A stretch of 64,000 nucleotides of DNA from JAKAGZ01 sp963783855. GTDB taxonomy: Bacteria > Bacteroidota > Ignavibacteria > Ignavibacteriales > Ignavibacteriaceae. Each line of letters begins with the position of its first letter. The stretch's first letter is position 1. Shown one piece after another: positions 36,189 through 44,307 of this stretch. The position numbers and the translations under genes were made by a program. The notes under the pieces are model-generated. The model was not told where the DNA came from and did no database searches. It was given only the letters and a program-made list of their open reading frames with translations. Where the stretch lies: contig CAWAPE010000004.1 of NCBI GenBank assembly GCA_963783855.1, positions 434,001-498,000 of the forward strand, read 5' to 3'.

Positions 36189-37295
36189 CTATATAAACTG
36201 AAAATACTCTTCGCAAACTTTTTCCCAGTTTAATAAATTATAAATTTTGGACGCTTCATAAGATAATTTCTTAATTTCTTCACGATCTTCATCTAATTTA
36301 AATAAAATTTCAATTAATTTACCTGCATCTCCATAATTAATAATATACCCATTTTTACCATGTTCAATGTATCTTGACATTCCTGTTTCTTTGGTAACAA
36401 CCGGCACCAAGCCAGCGGCCATTGCTTCAACTACAGCAAGTGAAAAAGTTTCGTATGAACTGGTAGAAATGATAATATCCTTATCATTAAAAAATTCAGC
36501 CAATTCAGTACCAGGCATTTTACTAATTAAATGGGTTTTAAAATTATTTATAAAGTTTTTAGATGTTGAATGGTACCCTGATCCTATAATAAACAGTTCA
36601 ACATTTAATTTACTTTGATTTAAACTGTCTATCAAAAAGTTTAATCCCTTTTCAATTCTATCAGCATCGCCAATAAAGACAAGTTTGATGGCCGATTGGT
36701 TTTGATATATTTTGTTGCTAAATGAACTATGAAATTCCAGATCTATACCATTAGGTACAATACTTACTTTGGACGATCTTATTGAATAATATTTTGATGC
36801 AATTTTTAATGCTTCCTCCGACAAAAAAAATAGTCTATCCGATTTCTTATAGTAAATGTATTCAGCTAATTTGTCTTTCAAATTATAATAGTTCCAAATT
36901 TTTCTATTAGTTAATTCCATTTCATGACTTATTATTCCATGAATAGTAAAGTAAATTTTGAATTTAATAACTGGCCTTAACAAAAAAGCTATTAGAGGGA
37001 ATCTTCCAAAATCAATTACATGAACAATCCGAGGTCGTTTTTTCAATAATAATATAGCAAATTGTAATATTCCAAGTCGTAATATTTTCTTGTTCTGATT
37101 ATTGTATTTACATTCCGTGCCAAATATTTTCTTAAAAATATTATATTTTCTTCCATCAGTAAAATATTCAATAAAAGAAACATCATAATCCAGCCGGGAA
37201 AATACGTCAAAAATTCCTTTGCCAACTTTTTCCGGACCAGAAATTATCTCATTTTCGGAATAATTACCTAAAAAATATATCTTAATTTTGTCCAT
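36189..37295 (-). CDS. Family 4 glycosyltransferase
   Basis: The 368-residue product is a GT-B retaining glycosyltransferase. The start KIYFLGNYSENEIISGPEK contains the acceptor-side G-x-GxxxV-like loop, VSIVPNGIDLEFH marks the linker, and LVFIGDADRIEKGLNFL and SSYETFSLAVVEAMAAGLVPVVTKETG the donor domain. It resembles the GT4 at 34572-35660 closely in the first 60 residues, so a duplication is likely. It lies 18 bp after the methyltransferase gene on the same strand. Confidence 0.9.
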   Translation of the reverse strand: MDKIKIYFLGNYSENEIISGPEKVGKGIFDVFSRLDYDVSFIEYFTDGRKYNIFKKIFGTECKYNNQNKKILRLGILQFAILLLKKRPRIVHVIDFGRFPLIAFLLRPVIKFKIYFTIHGIISHEMELTNRKIWNYYNLKDKLAEYIYYKKSDRLFFLSEEALKIASKYYSIRSSKVSIVPNGIDLEFHSSFSNKIYQNQSAIKLVFIGDADRIEKGLNFLIDSLNQSKLNVELFIIGSGYHSTSKNFINNFKTHLISKMPGTELAEFFNDKDIIISTSSYETFSLAVVEAMAAGLVPVVTKETGMSRYIEHGKNGYIINYGDAGKLIEILFKLDEDREEIKKLSYEASKIYNLLNWEKVCEEYFQFI

Positions 37296-37313
37296 TTTAA
37301 AAATCTAATATAT

Positions 37314-38015
37314 TTAACCAGGCATTTTTTTTGCAATCAACATTATATTTGGAGTCACAATTTCCGAAAATTTAACATTGTATAATTTTTCAAGAACCTT
37401 TTGAAATATTCCAATTACAAATAATCTTTTACGCCCTATATAGGCATTAGTAACTTTAACATCCGAAAAACCCGATTCATTAAAAACCTGGGATAAACTC
37501 TCTCTAGTAAATCCTATTTCATGAGTAAAGTCTATATATCTGCTTTTTAAAGCAAATAAACTACCCATATTCGGAGTTCTTAAGATTATTGTACCATTTT
37601 CGTTTAGAGAATCAGACATATCTTTAATAAATTCTAATATTTTTTCCTTTTTTATGTGTTCAATTAAATCAAATAAAATAATCAGGTCATATTTAACTGA
37701 ACAATTTTTAAGATAATTAGAAGCATTATCACAAATAACATTATGGCTTACATATTTTCTACATATATCTAATTGTTCATTTGAGATATCCAAACCTTTA
37801 ATATTACCATGTCCATTGTGTATTAGAAAGTACATTAATCCCCCAATACCACACCCAAGTTCCAATATGCTTTTTGCATTAAATAAATTTTGATTATTTA
37901 ATAGCTTATAATCAGTGTTATCAAGTTGTTTATTGAACCAATTCTTAATAGATTCTTCAGAATCGGGATTTATTCCGTTTATTTCAGCATAGTGCCTAGT
38001 AAAATAATTTTCCAT
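37314..38015 (-). CDS. SAM-dependent class I methyltransferase of the polysaccharide cluster
   Basis: The 233-residue product has the SAM-binding motif I ILELGCGIGGLMYFL (about residues 52-66), an acidic residue after motif II (KGLDIS) and the LIILFDLIEHI motif, followed by NGTIILRTPNMG. It belongs to the UbiG/Methyltransf-11/23 group. Within a glycan cluster, such enzymes often methylate a sugar hydroxyl, sometimes to cap the chain; that is inference. Its start overlaps the flippase gene end by 20 bp, so the two genes are coupled. Confidence 0.85.
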   Translation of the reverse strand: MENYFTRHYAEINGINPDSEESIKNWFNKQLDNTDYKLLNNQNLFNAKSILELGCGIGGLMYFLIHNGHGNIKGLDISNEQLDICRKYVSHNVICDNASNYLKNCSVKYDLIILFDLIEHIKKEKILEFIKDMSDSLNENGTIILRTPNMGSLFALKSRYIDFTHEIGFTRESLSQVFNESGFSDVKVTNAYIGRKRLFVIGIFQKVLEKLYNVKFSEIVTPNIMLIAKKMPG

Positions 38016-39252
38016 CTTTTTTATTGACTAATAATATTAATACTAATTGCATTATAAATATAAAATATTCAGTAATAATAGTTGAAATTACGGCAGCCAT
38101 AATTCCTATTTTCGGAAGGTAAATTATATTAATGATACTATTAATTGCAAACGCAAAAAAGGCCGATATCATCGCAAGTCTTTCCTTTTTTATTGAATTT
38201 AATATAACACCCGTAACGTTATTAAGGTATAAACCAGGGATAGCAATTATTAGAAGAACTAATATCCTTGATGAGATGGAATATTCAGGACCATAAACCA
38301 TTACAATAATTTTGTCACCTGTTAAATATATTATTGCGCAAATCAAAACTGATATTCCAAATAAAAGAAAAACCGAACTATAAACACTCTTAAAACTAAT
38401 TGAATTATTTTTACTATAATCTAATGAGAGTTCTGTAAACAAAGGGGTTAATACTATACCTGGGAAAAAAGCACTAAGTTGATAAACTGAATAAGAAACA
38501 GCGTAAATGGCAACTTCCCTATAACCTATTAAGTGTTGGATAAATATAATATCTGCTTTATTGTACAGCCATACAAATAACACTCCAATCCCCATTGGTA
38601 AAGATGACTTTAGAATGGTTTTAGTCAACTCTAGATCAAACAGATTTCGGAAGAGACTAATTTTATTTGCATTTAGAAATTTTAGATTAATATAGCTTTG
38701 ACAAATTGAACTTATTAAAAGAGCTGTTATCAATATTTCCAAACTCGATTTTAAAAATACAGCTATTGAAAATAATACCACGAAAATAGTTCGGCTAATA
38801 AAAATTGATTTGAATGGAAGTATATATTTAGACAATCCGTTAAAGATACTAGAGAAAAGGGAATTAGTATTAATTATAAAAATCGAAATGATAATAAGAA
38901 GAAAAGAGAATAAACTTATATTAATCTTTGGAACTATGTAAGCAAAATTGATTAGCAAATAGAATACAAATGAAACCAGTCTAATATAAATAGCCTGATC
39001 AATTTTCCTTCCTGATTTATCCCCTGAAGATTTTACTTCTCTTTGAAAATAAGAATTTAGACCAAATTCAAAAAGTGAATAAATGATGGAAGAAAATGTA
39101 AACACCAAGATCACATTTCCATATAATCCTTTATTTAGATCCCTGGCAAGGTAAACAAACAGCACAAAGAAAGTAACTTTCTCTATAAGACTGTTATAAA
39201 ATGTATACTGCCCTTTCCCTAAAAGCTTTTTTATAATATTTGTACAGTCCAA
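37996..39252 (-). CDS. Polysaccharide flippase (Wzx/RfbX-like)
   Basis: The 418-residue product is almost wholly hydrophobic, with about 12 predicted membrane helices and short basic loops, as in MOP-superfamily lipid-linked oligosaccharide flippases. The N-terminal LARDLNKGLYGNVILVFTFSSIIYSLFEFGLNSYFQREV is the usual family opening (cut across helix 1-2). It would move undecaprenyl-linked repeat units across the inner membrane. It is the first gene of the minus-strand operon running to 32508. No Wzy polymerase or initiating phosphosugar transferase is seen in the window. Confidence 0.87.
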   Translation of the reverse strand: MDCTNIIKKLLGKGQYTFYNSLIEKVTFFVLFVYLARDLNKGLYGNVILVFTFSSIIYSLFEFGLNSYFQREVKSSGDKSGRKIDQAIYIRLVSFVFYLLINFAYIVPKINISLFSFLLIIISIFIINTNSLFSSIFNGLSKYILPFKSIFISRTIFVVLFSIAVFLKSSLEILITALLISSICQSYINLKFLNANKISLFRNLFDLELTKTILKSSLPMGIGVLFVWLYNKADIIFIQHLIGYREVAIYAVSYSVYQLSAFFPGIVLTPLFTELSLDYSKNNSISFKSVYSSVFLLFGISVLICAIIYLTGDKIIVMVYGPEYSISSRILVLLIIAIPGLYLNNVTGVILNSIKKERLAMISAFFAFAINSIINIIYLPKIGIMAAVISTIITEYFIFIMQLVLILLVNKKDGKLFY

Positions 39253-39313
39253 TTTTATTTATGCGATATAGTTTCTGAAATTACGCTGTTTTCATTCGTA
39301 CCTAGAAATAACC

Positions 39314-39347
39314 TAAATTTTGATGATTTAGTCATCATCAAAATTTA
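39314..39347. repeat. 14-bp perfect inverted repeat upstream of the polysaccharide operon
   Basis: TAAATTTTGATGAT (39314-39327) is mirrored by its reverse complement (39334-39347) across a 6-nt loop. It lies about 60 bp upstream of the flippase start and has no following T tract. It may be an operator or a leader hairpin. The rest of 39253-39542 holds no convincing gene. Confidence 0.6.
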
Positions 39348-39542
39348 AGGAATTTTTAATCTAAATTGTGATTTAATCCAAATATTGGAATTAATTATCA
39401 AGATAATAACCAGGGGAATTACTAATAACATATGCTTATTGAATCGACAAATTACTAGCAGCAAAGTAATATTCATAGAACTGTTTGTTTCCAATTCAGA
39501 ATGCACCAGGTAAAATTTTTGTTTCTCTAGAAAACAATTCAA

Positions 39543-39794
39543 TTGCTGGCTAGGTCCAGGTTTTGTAACTTTCGCATTGAATCAGATCCTTTTGCAAAAA
39601 TTGGAGAGATTATTGTAAAATCTGAGTTCAGAAACAAAGGTATAGGGGAAAGACTGTTGCAAGCAGCTGAAAATTGGTCAAAAGATAACGGTTTTGATAA
39701 AATAAGAGTCCGAAGCTGAACAACCAAGGATCCTCTTTACTTTTATGAAAGAGAAAATTTCATAATAAAAAATAAGAGCGAAATAGTTTTTTAA
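39543..39794 (+). pseudogene. GNAT acetyltransferase remnant (N-terminal part lost, internal TGA)
   Basis: A plus-strand frame translates to IESDPFAKIGEIIVKSEFRN followed by KGIGERLLQAAENWSKDNGF, which is the acetyl-CoA-binding core of GNAT acetyltransferases (the R/Q-x-x-G-x-G/A motif is RNKGIG). It continues through KIRVRS into a TGA (39717-39719), and then in the same frame TTKDPLYFYEREN, the usual GNAT C-terminal helix and strand. The N-terminal strands that should precede it are missing. It is therefore a decayed gene. No start codon of the original gene can be identified. Confidence 0.72.
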
Positions 39795-39809
39795 AAAATT
39801 TTGCTCTTA
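39761..39809 (-). terminator. Intrinsic terminator of iorAB
   Basis: On the minus strand, TAAGAGC...GCTCTTA forms the base of an about 12-bp stem (39773-39784 with 39798-39809, one G-T pair) followed by TTTTTTATT. It lies 33 bases after the iorB stop, overlapping the tail of the GNAT remnant. Confidence 0.7.
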
Positions 39810-39841
39810 AATGGAGACGGAATTATTATTATCTGAACTTT

Positions 39842-40432
39842 TTACTTAACTAATTGATTTTCTTCCGTAAATTTTCGACCTGCGTGCAGAGCATCAATAT
39901 TTAACTGGACGACTTTCTCACCTTTCTTTCCGAATATTTTTTGAATTCCCGATTCCAGGTTTTCAATTTTTATATTAAGAAACGGAGAGGCAGCACCGAG
40001 AACTACAATATTTGAGGATCTTCCCGATTTAAGTTCCTTTGCAATTTTATCTGCATCAAGCGCTATGTGCCTTGGCAATGAGTTAATTTCCTTCATCAAG
40101 GCATCCATCTCAGGATAATCGGTGATGTTATTAAACGGAGTTGTATTTGTAATTACCCAGCCTTCACCGGAAAGATTTGGCAGATAACGTAATGATTCCA
40201 TTGGCTCTACTGAAATAATCAAATCAGCCTGCCCCATTGGAATTAAATCCGAAGATATTTCTTTATCTGATAAACGCAGATGAGACTGTACCGCTCCTCC
40301 CCGCTGACTCATTCCGTGAACCTCGGATTGTTTCAGGAATAAATTATTTTCGAGGGCAGCCATTCCGATAACAGCGGCAATTGAGAGTATTCCCTGACCT
40401 CCTACACCTGCTAAAATTATATCTGTTTTCAT
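39842..40432 (-). CDS. iorB: Indolepyruvate ferredoxin oxidoreductase, beta subunit
   Basis: The 196-residue product is the gamma-domain-type subunit of 2-oxoacid:ferredoxin oxidoreductases: DIILAGVGGQGILSIAAVIG at the start, then SEVHGMSQRGGAVQSHLRL and the DLIISVEPMESLRYL stretch, all diagnostic for IorB. With IorA it oxidatively decarboxylates aryl pyruvates (from Trp, Phe, Tyr) to aryl-acetyl-CoA, or runs in reverse for amino-acid synthesis, with ferredoxin as the electron partner. It follows iorA by 26 bp on the same strand and ends in a terminator. Confidence 0.93.
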   Translation of the reverse strand: MKTDIILAGVGGQGILSIAAVIGMAALENNLFLKQSEVHGMSQRGGAVQSHLRLSDKEISSDLIPMGQADLIISVEPMESLRYLPNLSGEGWVITNTTPFNNITDYPEMDALMKEINSLPRHIALDADKIAKELKSGRSSNIVVLGAASPFLNIKIENLESGIQKIFGKKGEKVVQLNIDALHAGRKFTEENQLVK

Positions 40433-40458
40433 AAAATTCTTTTATTTTTTAATAAATA

Positions 40459-42072
40459 TTATGCTGTAATTTTTTCTGTTTTTATTACTTTCTTTTTCCG
40501 CGTAGCAGTTTGTATGCATTCTCTTTCTGCAATTATTACTGAGACACCATTGTATTTCAATTCTTCTTTAATTACGTCAACCATCTCATTGTGTTTTTTA
40601 GGAACCGGCAATAATTTTTTAATATGATCTGGATCTACCCCAATTCCCTTACAAATTGATTCTATTTTTCCGTAAGCAGAAGAATCCTGTCCGCCTGTCA
40701 TTCCGGTAGTGGAATTATCTGCGATAATTACAGTAATCGGGGTGTTTTCGTTAACGGCATCAAGAAGTCCGGTAATTCCTGAATGTGCAAAAGTTGAATC
40801 GCCTATGACTGCAACCGAAGGAATAAGTCCCGCATCTGCCGCACCTTTTGCCATGGTAATTGATGCGCCCATATCGACACAGGAATTTATCGCATTAAAA
40901 GGCGGAAGTGCACCGAGTGTATAACAGCCGATGTCCGAAAAAACTCTCATTTTCCCGTACTCTTTCATCGCTTCATTCAGTGAATTAAAAATATCCCTGT
41001 GGCTGCATCCGTTACATAATTCAGGTGGGCGATTTGCTACAAGGGATGGAATGGCTAATCCAGTGGTCTTTTCAAATCCCAAAGCTGCTGCAACAATGTT
41101 CGGATTTAATTCACCATCTCTGGGTACAGTTCCATCCAGGCGCCCTTTAATTTTTTTACCCCTGTTAAGTAATCCTTTTAATTGTTCTTCTACTAAAGGA
41201 TAACCTTCTTCAAGCACTAATATCTCATTGCATTCATCAACTAATTTTTCAATTTTCTTTTTAGGTGCCGGATAGTGTCCAATCTGCAGGATTGGGAAAT
41301 CACATTCCTTATCTTTAAAATTTTCCATCAGGTAATTGTAGCTTATACCGCAGGCTATAATTCCAAGTGATTTATCCTTTCCTTCATAATATTTGTTATA
41401 AACTGAATCTTCTGACATTTTTTCAAATTCAGACTGGTTTTCGAGTAAAATTTTATATCTTTTCCTGGCGTTGGAAGGTAGCAGAACAAACTGTATTGGA
41501 TCTCCCGGAGTAGAAACAGAATTTTGTTCCTGTACATCTGAAGTTTCCACGCCTGCTCTTGAATGAGAAAGTCTTGTTGTAATTCTAATTAAAACCGGAA
41601 TTTTATATTTTTCCGAAAGTGCGAAACCTTCACGTGCCATATCATAAGCTTCCTGCTGATTGACAGGTTCAAAAACCGGGATCATAGCAAACTTGCCATA
41701 AAATCTTGAGTCCTGTTCGTTCTGTGATGAATGCATCGATGGATCATCGGCGACTGTAACTATTAAGCCTCCATTTACACCAGTTATAGCCGAGTTAATA
41801 AAAGCATCGGCAGCAACATTTAATCCTACATGCTTCATACAAACCATTGCACGTTTTCCGGCATAAGACATACCAAGTGCAGTTTCCATTGCTGTTTTTT
41901 CATTAGCCGACCAGTTGCTGTGTATCTTTTTTTCAGACGCTGATTTAGACTTCTGAACATATTCTGTAATTTCTGTTGATGGGGTACCGGGATAAGCATA
42001 TACGCCAGACATTCCGCCGTCTATTGCTCCCTGAGCAATTGCTTCAGCACCCAGAAGTAATAACTTTTTCAT
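40459..42072 (-). CDS. iorA: Indolepyruvate ferredoxin oxidoreductase, alpha subunit (no ferredoxin domain)
   Basis: The 537-residue product has the pyrimidine-binding domain at the start (GAEAIAQGAIDGGMSGVYAYPGTPSTEI), the transketolase-C-like middle part and the TPP-binding domain with GDSTFAHSGITGLLDAV and DNSTTGMTGGQDS. The LCNGCSHRD cysteines typical of IorA are present. Archaeal and many bacterial IorA proteins are about 600-650 residues and end in a two-[4Fe-4S] ferredoxin domain. Here the protein stops shortly after the ECIQTATRKKK segment, so that domain is absent and electrons must pass to a separate ferredoxin. It heads the iorAB operon. Confidence 0.92.
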   Translation of the reverse strand: MKKLLLLGAEAIAQGAIDGGMSGVYAYPGTPSTEITEYVQKSKSASEKKIHSNWSANEKTAMETALGMSYAGKRAMVCMKHVGLNVAADAFINSAITGVNGGLIVTVADDPSMHSSQNEQDSRFYGKFAMIPVFEPVNQQEAYDMAREGFALSEKYKIPVLIRITTRLSHSRAGVETSDVQEQNSVSTPGDPIQFVLLPSNARKRYKILLENQSEFEKMSEDSVYNKYYEGKDKSLGIIACGISYNYLMENFKDKECDFPILQIGHYPAPKKKIEKLVDECNEILVLEEGYPLVEEQLKGLLNRGKKIKGRLDGTVPRDGELNPNIVAAALGFEKTTGLAIPSLVANRPPELCNGCSHRDIFNSLNEAMKEYGKMRVFSDIGCYTLGALPPFNAINSCVDMGASITMAKGAADAGLIPSVAVIGDSTFAHSGITGLLDAVNENTPITVIIADNSTTGMTGGQDSSAYGKIESICKGIGVDPDHIKKLLPVPKKHNEMVDVIKEELKYNGVSVIIAERECIQTATRKKKVIKTEKITA

Positions 42073-42277
42073 AATTTCTCAGTTTAAAATGATCAAAATG
42101 TTAACTACAAATTTATAAAATATTTAAATAAAAAGACTAAAAATAACACGAAAGGTAGCATATTATTCGGTTATTATATAAAAATACCGAAGAATACAAC
42201 CATATTTACCCGGATATCAGAATAATCGACTAAACAGGAATATTTGGGTTCGTCCTTTCACGAGCTACATAAGTGGG

Positions 42278-43528
42278 TTATTTTTTTGCAAGCCAGACAG
42301 ATGGGTTCTTGTGGTCGCGCGCATTCCAGATTTCAAAATGGAGAATATTTCCTTCGAGACTTTCACCAACTTTTCCTATCAGGCTGCCGGTTTTTAATTT
42401 ATCCCCTTCATTCACAAAAATATCTCCGAGGTGGCTGTAAACTGTTCTGAAATCACCTTTGTGAGTAACGATCACAACGCTTCCGTATCCGGGAATCCAA
42501 TCAATTGCAGAAACAACTCCATCCGCAACTGCTTTTACATCCATATCGTTGAACACTTTCATATCCACACCGTAATTTAATGTTACGGTATTTAGTTTTT
42601 TATTTTTGTTCTGCCCAAACTTTCTAATAATAGTTGCTTTTCGTACCGGCCAGTTAAGTTTTCCTTTTAATGTTGAAAAAGATGAAAAATTGTTTGTCGA
42701 GAGATCTACATCGTAACTACTTTCATTTGAAATAGACTCATTATTTTTTTCTTTATTTGCGTTAGCGTTTGCCAGTCTTGCGGCTTCTTCTCTTCTTCTA
42801 TTTTCTTTTTCAATTAAGTTCGCAATCAAATCTTTAATTTTGTCTTCGGCTCCTTTCTTTGCCTCAATTTCATTCTTTAATTCCCGTTTATCGTGTTTTA
42901 TTGCCGCAAGAATTTTATTACTCTCCTTCATTTTGGCAGAAAGGTCCCTTTCTTCGGCTTCTTTTTCTCTTGCAAGTAGTTCCTTTTCTCTTTTTTCTTT
43001 TTCAAGACGGGCTTTTAACTTGTTTAGTTTTGCAATGCTTGCTTTTATATCCTCAAGGTCTGTCTTCCTTCTTTCAGTAAATTTTTGAAGATATTTAAAA
43101 CGCAGAAGAGCCTGTTGAAATGATTTTGAATTTATCAGCATCTCTAATTCTTCAGGTGTACCGTACTTATATATTGAGACCACATATTTCGAATAATTTT
43201 CCTTCAGTGTTTTAATTTCTTTCTCAAGCGAGGATATTTCACTTTTACTTTTTACAATTTCCTTTTCTTTTTGCCTTTCTTCCTTTTTAAGCTTATTGAT
43301 TAGTTTGTTGAGCAGGAAATTTTGTTGATTATAATTTGCGAGAGTTGAGTAGGTATCTTTTTCTTTGCGGGTTTTCTGGTTTACCTGTTTTTCAAGGTCA
43401 TTAATCTGCTTTTTTATTTCAGTAAGCTCATTCTTTTTTTCGTCTATTTTTTTCTGCTGAGAAAAAGCAAATGAGCCGGCTAAAAAAACAATTACTGTTA
43501 TTAAATAAGTAAATCTTGTTTTTACCAT
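42278..43528 (-). CDS. EnvC-like coiled-coil protein with degenerate LytM (M23) domain
   Basis: The 416-residue exported protein (signal peptide cut near FAFSQ) has a long coiled coil (about residues 25-260, very rich in K and E) and a C-terminal LytM/M23 domain (about 295-414). The zinc ligands are lost: the H-x-x-x-D motif reads NYGVD and the final H-x-H reads LHF with the first His missing (GNILHFEIW). This is the EnvC pattern, in which the domain activates cell-wall amidases instead of cutting peptidoglycan itself. Its start overlaps the DUF4292 gene by seven bases. Role at the division septum is inferred from the family. Confidence 0.85.
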   Translation of the reverse strand: MVKTRFTYLITVIVFLAGSFAFSQQKKIDEKKNELTEIKKQINDLEKQVNQKTRKEKDTYSTLANYNQQNFLLNKLINKLKKEERQKEKEIVKSKSEISSLEKEIKTLKENYSKYVVSIYKYGTPEELEMLINSKSFQQALLRFKYLQKFTERRKTDLEDIKASIAKLNKLKARLEKEKREKELLAREKEAEERDLSAKMKESNKILAAIKHDKRELKNEIEAKKGAEDKIKDLIANLIEKENRRREEAARLANANANKEKNNESISNESSYDVDLSTNNFSSFSTLKGKLNWPVRKATIIRKFGQNKNKKLNTVTLNYGVDMKVFNDMDVKAVADGVVSAIDWIPGYGSVVIVTHKGDFRTVYSHLGDIFVNEGDKLKTGSLIGKVGESLEGNILHFEIWNARDHKNPSVWLAKK

Positions 43529-44307
43529 TTAATTACTGTTGCATCGCCCGGAAGTTTAAAATCTATTGAAACATTTTGATTATTCGCCCTGATACGCTTG
43601 TACTGAATTGTTACAAGCTGATCTTCCCTTCTGTTTCTGACTTCAATATTGTATGGTACCGCTACATTTTCTACATCATTAAAATTGGAATATTTACCAT
43701 CCAGGATTACATTTCCATTTTTGCTGAGTTGATAGTCAGTTATACCGAGTTCTTTAACATCCACTTTATAATTGGTGATTTCCCCGTTTGATGAGTCCAC
43801 ATATGTTAAAATATACTGATCACCGTCTACCAGGTATTTTGTGGGTTGTTTGTAAAGATGTTTTGTCAAATTAACTGAACCTATAAAGGCATCCATCATA
43901 TCGCTGAAAGAAAGGTCAATTCTGAAAATATTTTTAAGCACATCTTCGCTTGTAGCCCCTTCATAAACCGTGTTTTGAAGTGCATCATAAAATTTAAATT
44001 CATCTTTAGTTACAAGAGATTGTGCAAGTTCAATTCCAAACGGACCCATAATTGTTAACGAAATTGAATCCGGTTTGATTAAAGTAACATTAAAAGTTGC
44101 GCTCGTATTTAGTTCCCGTGATTTTACTGTAATTGTTCCTGATCCTTCAAAACTGGAAATTTTTCTCCTGTTAGATTCAAGCTTACTGATCAATCTTTCT
44201 GATGGAAGAATTTCTGTTTCTTCTGTTGGTTTTGACGGGACACAGCCGTTAAAAGAGACTGAAAGATAAAGCAGAATTAATAATATCCCGGTTGAAATGT
44301 TTTTCAA
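43522..44307 (-). CDS. DUF4292 lipoprotein (LolB-like fold)
   Basis: The 261-residue product has a lipoprotein signal (lipobox FNGC, Cys about 22) and a LolB/outer-membrane-lipoprotein-sorting-like beta domain with SSFEGSGTITVKS near residue 50 and LTIMGPFGIELA near 86. It fits DUF4292, which in Bacteroidota is found between a TPR lipoprotein gene and an EnvC-like gene, exactly as here. A role in outer-membrane biogenesis or lipoprotein handling is likely but unproven. Gene ends overlap on both sides (4 and 7 bp), so the three genes form one translational unit. Confidence 0.82.
   Translation of the reverse strand: MKNISTGILLILLYLSVSFNGCVPSKPTEETEILPSERLISKLESNRRKISSFEGSGTITVKSRELNTSATFNVTLIKPDSISLTIMGPFGIELAQSLVTKDEFKFYDALQNTVYEGATSEDVLKNIFRIDLSFSDMMDAFIGSVNLTKHLYKQPTKYLVDGDQYILTYVDSSNGEITNYKVDVKELGITDYQLSKNGNVILDGKYSNFNDVENVAVPYNIEVRNRREDQLVTIQYKRIRANNQNVSIDFKLPGDATVIKW

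Noticed and set aside
39345..39542. Minus-strand open frame of 65 codons with a hydrophobic stretch
   Set aside because: It has no recognisable family, overlaps the inverted repeat, and its hydrophobicity can be explained by AT-rich non-coding sequence.
42278..43528. Active M23 peptidoglycan endopeptidase
   Set aside because: Both zinc-binding motifs have lost ligands (NYGVD in place of HxxxD, LHF in place of HLHF), so an EnvC-like activator role was preferred.
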